A stretch of 6,808 bases of DNA from Bacteroidaceae bacterium (GTDB lineage Bacteria > Bacteroidota > Bacteroidia > Bacteroidales > Bacteroidaceae), in the NCBI GenBank assembly GCA_017383665.1, contig JAFNWA010000210.1, positions 1 to 6,808 of the forward strand. The letters run 5' to 3'. The first letter of the stretch is position 1, and every line of letters starts with the position of its first letter. The translations under genes were made by a program, and so were the position numbers. A model generated the notes under the pieces. The model had not been told where the DNA came from, searched no databases, and was given only the letters and a program-made list of their open reading frames with translations. This document shows positions 1 to 6,793 of the stretch, piece after piece.

Positions 1-1
1 C

Positions 2-691
2 GACGGCAAGTGGGACCGCGACCAGGACAGCATACCTTTCAACTGGCAGCTCGACGAGCAGTATGCCCTCATCCATAGCTTGCAGCCCGCCTGCCTCATT
101 GGAAACAACCACCACGAGACACCGTTCCCCGGAGAGGACATACAGATTTTCGAGCGCGACCTGCCGGGTGAGAACAAGGCCGGCCTCAGCGGACAGAGCG
201 TGAGTCGCCTGCCACTTGAGACCTGCCAGACAATGAACGGAATGTGGGGATACAAGCTTGTTGACCAGAACTACAAGAGCACCGAGACGCTTATCCGTCT
301 GCTTGTGAGCACTTCGGGCAAGGGAGCAAACCTTTTGCTCAATGTAGGGCCACAGCCCAACGGCGAAATCCCCGCTGCAGCCCTTGAACGCATGAAGGAG
401 ATGGGCGAATGGTTGCGCGCCAACGGCGAGACCGTTTACGGCACCACTGCCGGTGACATTCCGGCACAGGATTGGGGTGTTACAACACGCAAAGGCAACC
501 GCCTTTTCGTACATATATTTGACTGCAAGGAGAAGGAACTCACCTTGCCACTTGACTGCAAGGTTAAGAAAGCTTTCACATACAGCGACAAGCAACCCGT
601 CAAGTTCAAGAAAACAAAGGAGGGGGTAAAATTGATGTTCAACGAAGTACCCACAGGCATTGATTATATCGTAGAACTTGTCACAAAGTAA
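2..691 (+). CDS. Alpha-L-fucosidase, GH29 (C-terminal part, 5' truncated by window edge)
   Basis: This is the last 229 residues of a glycoside hydrolase family 29 enzyme, which releases terminal L-fucose from glycans by a retaining mechanism. The window opens in frame at DGKWD. In GH29 the nucleophile Asp lies in a Trp-x-Asp-Gly type motif, so the first Asp (codon 2-4) is probably the nucleophile (inference). Further family motifs follow: YALIHSLQP (21-29), GEDIQIFERDLPG (44-56), LETCQTMNGMWGY (72-84), GKGANLLLNVGPQPNG (107-121) and the barrel end GEWLRANGETVYGT (135-148). Residues from about 150 to 229 look like the usual C-terminal beta-sandwich. The TAA stop is at 689-691. The signal peptide and N-terminal half lie outside the window, so location (probably periplasm or cell surface) is inferred. 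The gene precedes cutC on the same strand by 93 bases, with a hairpin between them. Family assignment is firm; the linkage specificity is not determinable here. Confidence 0.95.
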   Translation, partial: DGKWDRDQDSIPFNWQLDEQYALIHSLQPACLIGNNHHETPFPGEDIQIFERDLPGENKAGLSGQSVSRLPLETCQTMNGMWGYKLVDQNYKSTETLIRLLVSTSGKGANLLLNVGPQPNGEIPAAALERMKEMGEWLRANGETVYGTTAGDIPAQDWGVTTRKGNRLFVHIFDCKEKELTLPLDCKVKKAFTYSDKQPVKFKKTKEGVKLMFNEVPTGIDYIVELVTK

Positions 692-709
692 CTAAAAGTA
701 CAAACAGCT

Positions 710-753
710 CTCCCCTTTGCCTGCAAGGGGGAGTGGCTGAAAGCCGAGGGGGA
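710..753. repeat. Composite G/C-rich hairpin, REP-like intergenic repeat
   Basis: Positions 710-719 (CTCCCCTTTG) pair with 724-733 (CAAGGGGGAG) around a CCTG tetraloop, giving a 10-bp stem with a single T-G wobble. A second small hairpin follows: GGCT (735-738) and AGCC (742-745) around GAA. The element ends with GAGGGGGA (746-753), which could compete for the CTCCCC arm. This stem, small hairpin and G-run design resembles dispersed REP-like palindromes seen between genes in many bacterial genomes. Only one copy is present here, so family membership is inferred. No T-run follows the stem on the plus strand, so a classical intrinsic terminator is unlikely. It could still act as an mRNA 3'-end stabiliser for the fucosidase transcript. 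Confidence 0.6.
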
Positions 754-784
754 TAAAAACAGTAAAAACAAACAACACCCAATT

Positions 785-1519
785 ATGAAAATACTTGAAA
801 TCTGTGCAGGAAGCGTGGAGAGCGCCATTGCAGCGCGTGACGGTGGAGCACAGCGCATAGAACTATGCGCTGCATTGGAGATTGGCGGCGTAACACCATC
901 GGCCGGAATGATTGCCGAGGCACGCAAGATTGAAGGAGTGGCGCTGAATGTCATTATACGCCCACGCGGTGGAGATTTCCTATACAATGAGTATGAGGTT
1001 GCCTGCATGGAACAGGACATACGCACCTGCAAGCAGCTTGGCGTTGACGGTGTGGTGATTGGTGCGCTGACGGCCGAAGGAGATATTGACACAGCCACCT
1101 GCAAACGATTCATTGCTGCAGCCGATGGAATGAGCATTACATTTCACCGCGCATTCGATATGTGCCACGACCCACGCAAGGCGTTGGAAGAACTCATTGC
1201 GCTTGGTTGCGACAGAGTGCTCACCTCGGGGCAGGCATCAACAGCCCAGGCAGGTATCCAACTTTTGAAGAAACTTGTAGAGCAGGCTGCAGGGCGCATA
1301 ATAATAATGCCAGGATGCGGAGTGAGCAGCGCAAACGCAGCAGCCATTCTGCAAGCCACCGGCGCAACGGAAATCCATGCATCGGCACGCAAGAGTGTGG
1401 GTAGCGGTATGCTGTTCCGTCACAGCGGTGTCTCAATGGGCAACCCCGACAGCGATGAATTCGCACGCAAGGAGACCGATGTAAACGAAGTAAGAGCAAT
1501 TGTAGAGAGCATATCATGA
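785..1519 (+). CDS. cutC: CutC family protein (copper homeostasis protein CutC)
   Basis: The 244-residue product matches the full length of the CutC TIM-barrel family (about 240-250). Visible family motifs are LEICAGS at the start (4-10), RIELC (24-28), GGVTPS (34-39), IIRPRGGDF (57-65), ITFHRAFD (118-125), DRVLTSG (143-149), MPGCGV (175-180) and EIHAS (196-200). No signal peptide is present, so it is cytoplasmic. The name comes from a copper-tolerance phenotype in E. coli. That phenotype was later tied to the MicL small RNA encoded within the 3' part of the E. coli cutC gene, so the protein's biochemical role remains uncertain. ATG 785 follows an A-rich leader with no Shine-Dalgarno site, which is usual in Bacteroidota. 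Its TGA overlaps the ATG of xpt in an ATGA junction, so the two are probably co-translated. The gene may be read from upstream of the fucosidase, because no clear promoter is seen in the gap. Confidence 0.95.
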   Translation: MKILEICAGSVESAIAARDGGAQRIELCAALEIGGVTPSAGMIAEARKIEGVALNVIIRPRGGDFLYNEYEVACMEQDIRTCKQLGVDGVVIGALTAEGDIDTATCKRFIAAADGMSITFHRAFDMCHDPRKALEELIALGCDRVLTSGQASTAQAGIQLLKKLVEQAAGRIIIMPGCGVSSANAAAILQATGATEIHASARKSVGSGMLFRHSGVSMGNPDSDEFARKETDVNEVRAIVESIS

Positions 1520-2085
1520 AACAGCTGAAGGAACGCATACTTAAGGACGGCAAGTGCCTCGAAGGAGGCATCCTCAAGGTCGATAACTTCATCAACCACC
1601 AGATGGATGCGAAGCTGATGATGGAGATGGCAAAAGAGATTGTCGCCCGGTTCAAAGAGACACCCATTGACAAGGTTGTGACCGTTGAGGCAAGCGGTAT
1701 TGCACCGGCTATAATGGTTGCATATTTGCTTGATGTGCCTGTAGTCTTTGGCAAGAAAAAGGTACCGAGCACTATGGATGGAATAATCAGAAGCGAGGTA
1801 TTCTCATTCACCAAAAAACGCTCATACAACATCTGCCTTTGCGAAAGCTATCTGCAGAAAGGCGAGCGTTGCCTTTTTGTAGATGATTTCCTTGCCAACG
1901 GCAATGCAGCATTGGGAATCCTTGACCTTGCTGCACAGACAGGAGCCGAGGTTGTGGGAATGGCATTTCTAATTGAGAAAGGATTCCAGGCCGGTGGAAA
2001 GATTCTCCGTGACAAAGGCATCCACATTGAATCGCTTGCAATCATAGAAAGCCTCGACAATTGCGAGATAAAGATTAAGGATTAA
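1516..2085 (+). CDS. xpt: Xanthine phosphoribosyltransferase
   Basis: The 189-residue cytoplasmic enzyme converts xanthine and PRPP to XMP and pyrophosphate in purine salvage. Length and motif order match Xpt of Bacillus subtilis (about 194 residues): GGILKVDNFINHQMD near the N-terminus (17-31), VEASGIAPAI (57-66), the PRPP-binding loop CLFVDDFLANGNA (119-131) with its Asp-Asp pair, and EKGFQAGG (154-161), which belongs to the purine-site region. The start ATG lies inside the cutC stop (ATGA), so translation is probably coupled to cutC. There is therefore no room for the xpt purine riboswitch found in Firmicutes, and any purine control must act elsewhere. The TAA stop is at 2083-2085. The next gene region is convergent, and no convincing terminator with a T-run follows. 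Confidence 0.95.
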   Translation: MKQLKERILKDGKCLEGGILKVDNFINHQMDAKLMMEMAKEIVARFKETPIDKVVTVEASGIAPAIMVAYLLDVPVVFGKKKVPSTMDGIIRSEVFSFTKKRSYNICLCESYLQKGERCLFVDDFLANGNAALGILDLAAQTGAEVVGMAFLIEKGFQAGGKILRDKGIHIESLAIIESLDNCEIKIKD

Positions 2086-2144
2086 GAAAGATTCATAATT
2101 CGCTTTGTCGCACCCTTATGTTACTTGTCATTACAGACGAAACC

Positions 2145-2175
2145 GATAAGCCTTCCACCACCGAAGGATTCTATC
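2145..2175. other. Weak imperfect hairpin in the convergent gap
   Basis: CCTTC (2151-2155) pairs with GAAGG (2163-2167) around CACCACC. GATA (2145-2148) can pair with TATC (2172-2175) across a small internal loop. The structure sits between convergent genes and touches the stop codon of the small minus-strand ORF, so it could mark a transcript end in either direction. No T-run follows on either strand, so a terminator function is only a guess. Positions 2086-2144 show nothing else recognisable. Confidence 0.2.
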
Positions 2176-2323
2176 ACAACGACTGCAACCAATAATGAAA
2201 ATCGTCAACGGTTGCATATTCGTTCATCCCAATGTAGTTTATAGCATAATCAAGAGTAACTGTGTAACCATAAACAGCATACAATTCCGCTATCAATGCT
2301 TCGGGACTTATAGGTTCAAGCAT
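2174..2323 (-). CDS. Hypothetical small acidic protein (49 aa), candidate
   Basis: An ATG at 2323-2321 opens a 49-codon frame ending in TGA at 2176-2174, followed directly by TAG. It starts four bases after the stop codon of the large transglutaminase-like gene on the same strand, so it could be a translationally coupled last gene of that transcript. The product begins MLEPISPEALIAELY and ends DDFHYWLQSL. It has seven Asp/Glu, no Lys or Arg at all, and nine aromatic residues, which is a distinctive composition for a chance frame. There is no signal peptide or Cys. TAAGGG just before the ATG gives at best a weak ribosome site. I recognise no family. Against it are its short length and the lack of any comparison; it could be noncoding 3' sequence. 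Confidence 0.4.
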   Translation of the reverse strand: MLEPISPEALIAELYAVYGYTVTLDYAINYIGMNEYATVDDFHYWLQSL

Positions 2324-2327
2324 ACCC

Positions 2328-4958
2328 TTAAAGTTTCTTCAGCACCTTTACCAACTGCTCGCCAAGGCCTATTGAATAACCCTGTGACACAAAGACGACA
2401 CGGTTGAAGGTGTCGGCAACAAGAATCAACGGGCGGTTGGGGTTCTTCAATTTCATGTTAGTGACAATCTCGTTATATATCTTGTCATTGATATCTGTGC
2501 CCCACACCACTGTAGAAGGCAAATCGGGGAAATCATTTACAAAGCGACTAGCCTCATCCTTGTCGCGGAACAGTAGCAGCATCTTCTGTCCCCACTTCTC
2601 GAACTCATTCTTATATGGCATGACATCGCGCAGGAAGTGGTTAGTCGGTTCGCTGCCGGGAGCAATGACTGCAATGATATAATAGCCACGGCCGGTAGCC
2701 GAGAGCAAAGAGCGTTCGCGCCCCTCGGTCGTATCATAGAAAAGATTCTCGCTGTTGAAGTCGCCTATTACCTGGAGTTCCTCACTGCTCTCGCGCTGTA
2801 CATATTCAATGAGACACTCCTTACCCTGTTCTACTGTAAAGAATGTGAGGTGCGCGAGCACGCTGCCATCGGCCATGCGTGTACCGGTCATCATGAAGTA
2901 GTTGCCGGCATCCATTGCTGTCCCGTCCTTGAGCAATGACTCCCATGTTATGCCCTCCTCGGGGTAACCGAGCAGCTGCAGACGGCCATCGACAATCTTT
3001 GATATTGAGAAATGAGAGTAGTAGCGTGGGTTGTCGTTGAAGCGTGTTGGGGTGAATGTAGCCTTCAATGTACCCTGTGGTGCGTTCCTCAGCTCGGTAG
3101 CCACTACATCAAAGTTCACATCGACCCATTTATAGTTCTCCATGTACTGTGTCTTGCCTGTAACCTCGTCTATGCGCGCAGGGATACCCATTGCACGCGC
3201 TCCCGACACAAAGAAGATATCGCGCGAATGAGGGTCGGCAACACGCATGTCCCACACTCCCTTGGGCGACATGCAGAGCGAAAGCGGGTTCCAGGTGTCA
3301 TCGACCTTGATGTTCTCACGACACCATTTTACCCAGCGCTGGGGGTCACCGGCAAAGAAGCGTCTCTCATCATAGTTGAACTGCTCCTTGAAGAAGGCCT
3401 TATAAGGAGTTATCATCTCGTTGCTGACACGGGGATTTAGAATGTAGTTGCGGTAATCCTCGTCAATGGCACCGTTGCGTGCAGAGTGTTCATGGTGGTC
3501 ATACAAGACATCAAGGCTCACATCGCGCAAGTCCTTCTCTGATATTGCCGAGAGGAGGAAATAGGCAAGGGCACGCTCATCCTGAGGCACACTTGATAGG
3601 TATTTCATTATGGTCTTGTAATTGCCACGCGACTTGATGATCAACTGAACGATGTCGCGCTCGTGCAAGCCGTTGAAACCAAGATATTGTGCAAACATCC
3701 CTGCCTTTTCGGGGGTGATGAATGTCGATACATAGGCGTTGCGGATTGAATCCTCATGGGCAAAACGGCATGCATTGTCTGCGGCTTGCTGCTCGCTGAC
3801 AAATGGCACATTGTTGCGTTCACGAGGCGGGACAATATTCATCTCAAGCGTCGCAGTGTAGCCGGGAGCCTTGTCAACAACAAGCTCAACCTTCTTGTCC
3901 TTGCCTGCGGTGAACTTTACAAAACCAAACTTGCCACCGGCAGCAGCCCATGCGACCATATCACCATGTCCCGATGTAATTGATGCATGTCCGTTGGCAT
4001 CTGCCCTCTTTGTTGCAGCCGTGAAGAACTCGGCATAGTTGTATATCTTGAACTCTACATCTGTTTGCAATGGTGCACCGTTTTCATCAACGACACAGAC
4101 GGTGGTTGTTACAACGGGTGCATAGTTTGCTGTAACATTTATCTCGGTATAACAAGGGGTTACACTAAGTACCTCCTCGGGGCCATCGTATCGGCCAAAG
4201 ACATTGGTGTGCATGAGCATTCCACGCGAAGCCGGCGCATTGAACCATGCAAGGTCAAGCACGGGCTCGGGCTCGCATGCTCCAAGGAAATGCCATTTGC
4301 CATCTATCCAGGCCTCGACCCAGGCATGGTTATTGTCGGTATGTGCCCAACGGGGAGTATATACCTGACGCGCCGGGATGCCTACAGCACGCAAGGCTGC
4401 AACTGTGAATGTCGATTCCTCACCACAACGGCCATAGGCTGTGCGCACGGTTGCCAAAGGCGAACTCGTGCGTATGTCACTTGGGGTGTATGTCACCTTC
4501 TCGTGGCACCAATGGTTCACTTCGAGTACAGCCTCGCGCATTGAGAGTTTCTCCACCCTCGCTTTCAGTTCCTTGTAGAACACCTCGCGACTGTTGTCGA
4601 GGTTCTCGTTGTTTACTCTCACCGGCAGCACAAAATGCATGAACTCCCTTACCGGGACTTTTTTGCCCCATGGCATCTCTGCACGAGCCTTAAGGGCATA
4701 CTCAACATTCTGCAGATGGAACTCTGCACTGTAGTCGGCGATGTCGGGAAGTGGCATGTAGGCATAGAGAAACTGCATTGCCTGCAATTTGCTACCCGTG
4801 AGGGTGTCGAAAACATCAAAATAGCCATTGTCGGACACTGCTTCACGACGAGACTCAAAATCCTTTGTAATCCTTCCGTTACGGTCAAGGTTCTCACGAG
4901 CCGACAGCGACATAGCAAAAAACATCGCGGCCAAGAGAATTGTTATATTTCTTTTCAT
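2328..4958 (-). CDS. Secreted transglutaminase-like protein with degenerate second core and thioredoxin-like C-terminus
   Basis: I place the start at ATG 4958-4956 (876 residues). The TTG two codons upstream is possible but less likely. Residues 1-20 form a Sec signal peptide (KR, then a hydrophobic stretch ending SLSA) without a lipobox Cys, so the product is probably periplasmic or secreted. Residues about 140-250 are a transglutaminase/protease core (PF01841-like) with Cys178 in YGRCGEES and His211 in NNHAWVEAW. The usual Asp after the Trp motif is not present; the segment reads WHFLGACEPEP, with Glu229 or Asp235 nearby. Residues about 270-365 look like a beta-sandwich of carboxypeptidase-regulatory or Ig type (VVDENGAPLQ, later ADANGHASI). 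A mostly helical stretch follows. Residues about 540-620 repeat the transglutaminase core without its Cys and His. The C-terminus (about 757-876) resembles a TlpA-type thioredoxin fold but has APGSEPT where CxxC would be. Substrate is unknown; papain-fold protease, amidase or cross-linking roles are all possible. Confidence 0.85.
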   Translation of the reverse strand: MKRNITILLAAMFFAMSLSARENLDRNGRITKDFESRREAVSDNGYFDVFDTLTGSKLQAMQFLYAYMPLPDIADYSAEFHLQNVEYALKARAEMPWGKKVPVREFMHFVLPVRVNNENLDNSREVFYKELKARVEKLSMREAVLEVNHWCHEKVTYTPSDIRTSSPLATVRTAYGRCGEESTFTVAALRAVGIPARQVYTPRWAHTDNNHAWVEAWIDGKWHFLGACEPEPVLDLAWFNAPASRGMLMHTNVFGRYDGPEEVLSVTPCYTEINVTANYAPVVTTTVCVVDENGAPLQTDVEFKIYNYAEFFTAATKRADANGHASITSGHGDMVAWAAAGGKFGFVKFTAGKDKKVELVVDKAPGYTATLEMNIVPPRERNNVPFVSEQQAADNACRFAHEDSIRNAYVSTFITPEKAGMFAQYLGFNGLHERDIVQLIIKSRGNYKTIMKYLSSVPQDERALAYFLLSAISEKDLRDVSLDVLYDHHEHSARNGAIDEDYRNYILNPRVSNEMITPYKAFFKEQFNYDERRFFAGDPQRWVKWCRENIKVDDTWNPLSLCMSPKGVWDMRVADPHSRDIFFVSGARAMGIPARIDEVTGKTQYMENYKWVDVNFDVVATELRNAPQGTLKATFTPTRFNDNPRYYSHFSISKIVDGRLQLLGYPEEGITWESLLKDGTAMDAGNYFMMTGTRMADGSVLAHLTFFTVEQGKECLIEYVQRESSEELQVIGDFNSENLFYDTTEGRERSLLSATGRGYYIIAVIAPGSEPTNHFLRDVMPYKNEFEKWGQKMLLLFRDKDEASRFVNDFPDLPSTVVWGTDINDKIYNEIVTNMKLKNPNRPLILVADTFNRVVFVSQGYSIGLGEQLVKVLKKL

Positions 4959-4978
4959 AGTCAATTTTTTCTATCGTG

Positions 4979-5013
4979 TAAATATAGGCATTTTTTATGA
5001 TGGATAATGCAAA
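4979..5013 (-). promoter_or_regulatory. Candidate promoter for the transglutaminase-like gene
   Basis: Read on the minus strand, TATATTTA (4986-4979) is one base off the Bacteroidota -7 consensus TAnnTTTG. A TTTG (5013-5010) lies 23 bases upstream as a possible -33 element. The spacing is a few bases longer than usual. Transcription would start about 15 bases before ATG 4958. The element is plausible by position and sequence, but AT-rich gaps easily give such matches. Confidence 0.35.
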
Positions 5014-5081
5014 TATTAAGATTTATTGAAACATATTACCACTTTTTGCCTCCAAGCGCGCACAGAATGGATGTTTTTTAC

Positions 5082-5089
5082 TACTTTTG
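5082..5089 (+). promoter_or_regulatory. Candidate -7 promoter element for the ABC exporter gene
   Basis: TACTTTTG is a full match to the Bacteroidota sigma-A -7 consensus TAnnTTTG. It lies in the divergent gap, with transcription expected to begin near 5095. No TTTG is found at the usual -33 distance; the nearest one upstream, at 5045-5048, is too far. The position argues that translation begins downstream, at GTG 5125, rather than at the in-frame ATG 5071, which lies upstream of this element. Confidence 0.5.
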
Positions 5090-5124
5090 CCACAAATGAC
5101 GGACATTGTCAAAAAAACAGGATA

Positions 5125-6792
5125 GTGAGCAGAAACGAGAAAAATATACCGATTAAAAGGTTGATTATTTGGTTATGGAGCAACTCGAGGGGAGTACGCA
5201 AACAAGCTGCGGCAAACACCGGCATAGGATTGCTTGATGTGCTTTGCCAATTGCTGTGGGTGCTTGCCTGCAAGCATGCCATAGACATTGCGACCGGAAT
5301 CAAAGAGGGTTCTTTGACAACAACGGGTATAATCATTGCGGCTCTGATGATTGTACAGATAGTGTCGCGTGCAGCAAGCAGATGGATACATACCGTCACC
5401 GGCAACAAAGTGCGCAACAGGATGCGTCGCGATGTCTTTGCCAGGCTATTGAGATGCGATTGGCTACACTTGCAGAGACACCATACGGGCGACCTTACCA
5501 ACAGGCTCGAAGGAGATGTGTCGGGGATTACCTCACTCATGACCGAGATTATTCCGGCAGCAATTGTTGCCGGGACACAGCTGTTGGCTTCGTTTGTGCT
5601 ACTGTTCATCATGAGCCCCATGCTTGCAGTGGCTATCTTCATCATATTGCCCACATGCCTGGCACTGAGCCGTGTTTACATTGAGAGAATGCGCAAGCTG
5701 AACCGCGATGTACGCGAGAGCGACAGCCGCATACAATCGGTTCTGCAAGAGAGCCTGCAGCACAAGGAACTGATTAAATCACTTGAACAGAACGAATCGA
5801 CCGAGGAGCAGTTGACAAAACTGCAGAGCCGCCTGCAAGACCAGATAGCAAACCGCACAAAATTCTCGCTGGGAGCATACACTTTGATACAAATTGGTTT
5901 TGCAGCCGGATATGTCATCGCTTTCATGTGGGGTGTTGACAGTTTGAAGGATGGTGCAATAACATACGGAACTATGGCTGCATACTTGCAGTTGGTCGGG
6001 CTCATACAGCGTCCTACAATGGATTTGAGCCGTTACATCCCGAGCATAGTCACCTCATTTACGGCAGCCGAACGCCTTTATGAACTTGAAGACATTCCCA
6101 TTGAGCAGCAAGGCGATGCTGTGGTGTTCAAGGAGACTGCCGGAATAAGGTTCAATGATGTGACATTCAGATATGAAGAGGGCAAGCGCTTTATCCTGAA
6201 CAAATTCTCGTATGATTTCCCGCCAAACAGCAGCACTGCCATCGTGGGTGAAACCGGTGCCGGAAAGACTACCCTCATCAGGTTGCTCATTGCACTCATC
6301 AACCCGCAAAGCGGCTGCATTGAACTTTACAACGAGAATGAAAGACACGAATCGTCAACCCTTACCCGCCGCAATTTCGTATATATTCCACAAGGCAATA
6401 GCCTGGTGAGCGGAACAATCAGGGAGAACCTGCTGATGGGAAACCCCGAAGCGACCGAGGAGCAGATGAAGAGAGCCCTGCACACAGCATGTGCCGATTA
6501 TGTCTTTGAGCTACCGTGCGGATTGGACAGTACAATAACTGAGCGTGGCGGTGGGCTGAGCGAAGGACAGGCACAGCGCATTGCCGTGGCAAGATCCATT
6601 TTGCGACCGGGAAGCATTCTCATCCTTGACGAGGTAACATCGGCCCTTGACGAGGCTACAGAGCAGGAAATGCTAAAGAGACTGACACAAAGCCAGCTTG
6701 GGAAGACGCTCATATTCGTAACACACAGACCTGCAGTAATAGATTTTTGCAACCAGGTTCTGAGAATTGAGAAGAGTGAGAAAAAACAGTGA
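5125..6792 (+). CDS. ABC exporter half-transporter (fused membrane and ATP-binding domains)
   Basis: A 555-residue protein from GTG 5125, an inner-membrane type I ABC exporter half that must dimerise. About six hydrophobic segments lie at 33-56, 67-87, 138-163, 164-181, 247-271 and 278-297, as in ABC_membrane domains. The ATPase domain is complete: A-loop Tyr350 in FRYEEG, Walker A GETGAGKTT (375-383), Q-loop Gln423 in IPQG, signature LSEGQAQR (478-485), Walker B ILILDE with catalytic Glu503, D-loop SALD and H-loop His534 in VTHRP. The signature has Glu at the third position instead of Gly. There is no peptidase domain, and the substrate cannot be told; lipid, peptide or drug export are all possible. 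The frame stays open upstream to TTG 5026 and ATG 5071, but a promoter-like -7 element at 5082-5089 makes those starts unlikely. No start is strongly supported by a ribosome site, and TTG 5161 is another option. One base separates its TGA from the next ATG, indicating an operon. Confidence 0.9.
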   Translation: MSRNEKNIPIKRLIIWLWSNSRGVRKQAAANTGIGLLDVLCQLLWVLACKHAIDIATGIKEGSLTTTGIIIAALMIVQIVSRAASRWIHTVTGNKVRNRMRRDVFARLLRCDWLHLQRHHTGDLTNRLEGDVSGITSLMTEIIPAAIVAGTQLLASFVLLFIMSPMLAVAIFIILPTCLALSRVYIERMRKLNRDVRESDSRIQSVLQESLQHKELIKSLEQNESTEEQLTKLQSRLQDQIANRTKFSLGAYTLIQIGFAAGYVIAFMWGVDSLKDGAITYGTMAAYLQLVGLIQRPTMDLSRYIPSIVTSFTAAERLYELEDIPIEQQGDAVVFKETAGIRFNDVTFRYEEGKRFILNKFSYDFPPNSSTAIVGETGAGKTTLIRLLIALINPQSGCIELYNENERHESSTLTRRNFVYIPQGNSLVSGTIRENLLMGNPEATEEQMKRALHTACADYVFELPCGLDSTITERGGGLSEGQAQRIAVARSILRPGSILILDEVTSALDEATEQEMLKRLTQSQLGKTLIFVTHRPAVIDFCNQVLRIEKSEKKQ

Positions 6793-6793
6793 T

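Noticed and set aside
710..733. Intrinsic terminator after the fucosidase gene
   Set aside because: The stem is strong, but the bases after it (TGGCTGAAAG) contain no T-run.
1516..1560. Purine riboswitch ahead of xpt
   Set aside because: xpt begins within the cutC stop codon, so there is no untranslated leader to hold one.
1221..1832. 203-codon minus-strand frame opposite cutC and xpt
   Set aside because: It is antisense to two well-supported enzymes, spans their junction, and its translation is low-complexity in Ser/Leu/Arg with no family motif.
2115..2180. Minus-strand frame reading VVIESFGGGRLIGFVCNDK just after the 49-codon ORF
   Set aside because: It looks peptide-like and suggested a frameshifted extension of the small ORF, but it has no start codon of its own beyond a TTG, is closed by a stop shortly upstream, and is too short to support.
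2195..2407. 70-codon plus-strand frame in the convergent gap
   Set aside because: Its second half overlaps the end of the transglutaminase gene on the other strand, and the composition and motifs are unremarkable. The minus-strand 49-codon frame explains the same bases better.
3987..4544. 185-codon plus-strand frame opposite the transglutaminase core
   Set aside because: It is a Cys-rich shadow of the catalytic core coding sequence on the other strand, with no recognisable domain.
5109..5654. 181-codon minus-strand frame opposite the exporter membrane domain
   Set aside because: Antisense to a conserved ABC membrane domain. Its hydrophobic look is what is expected from the complement of such codons.
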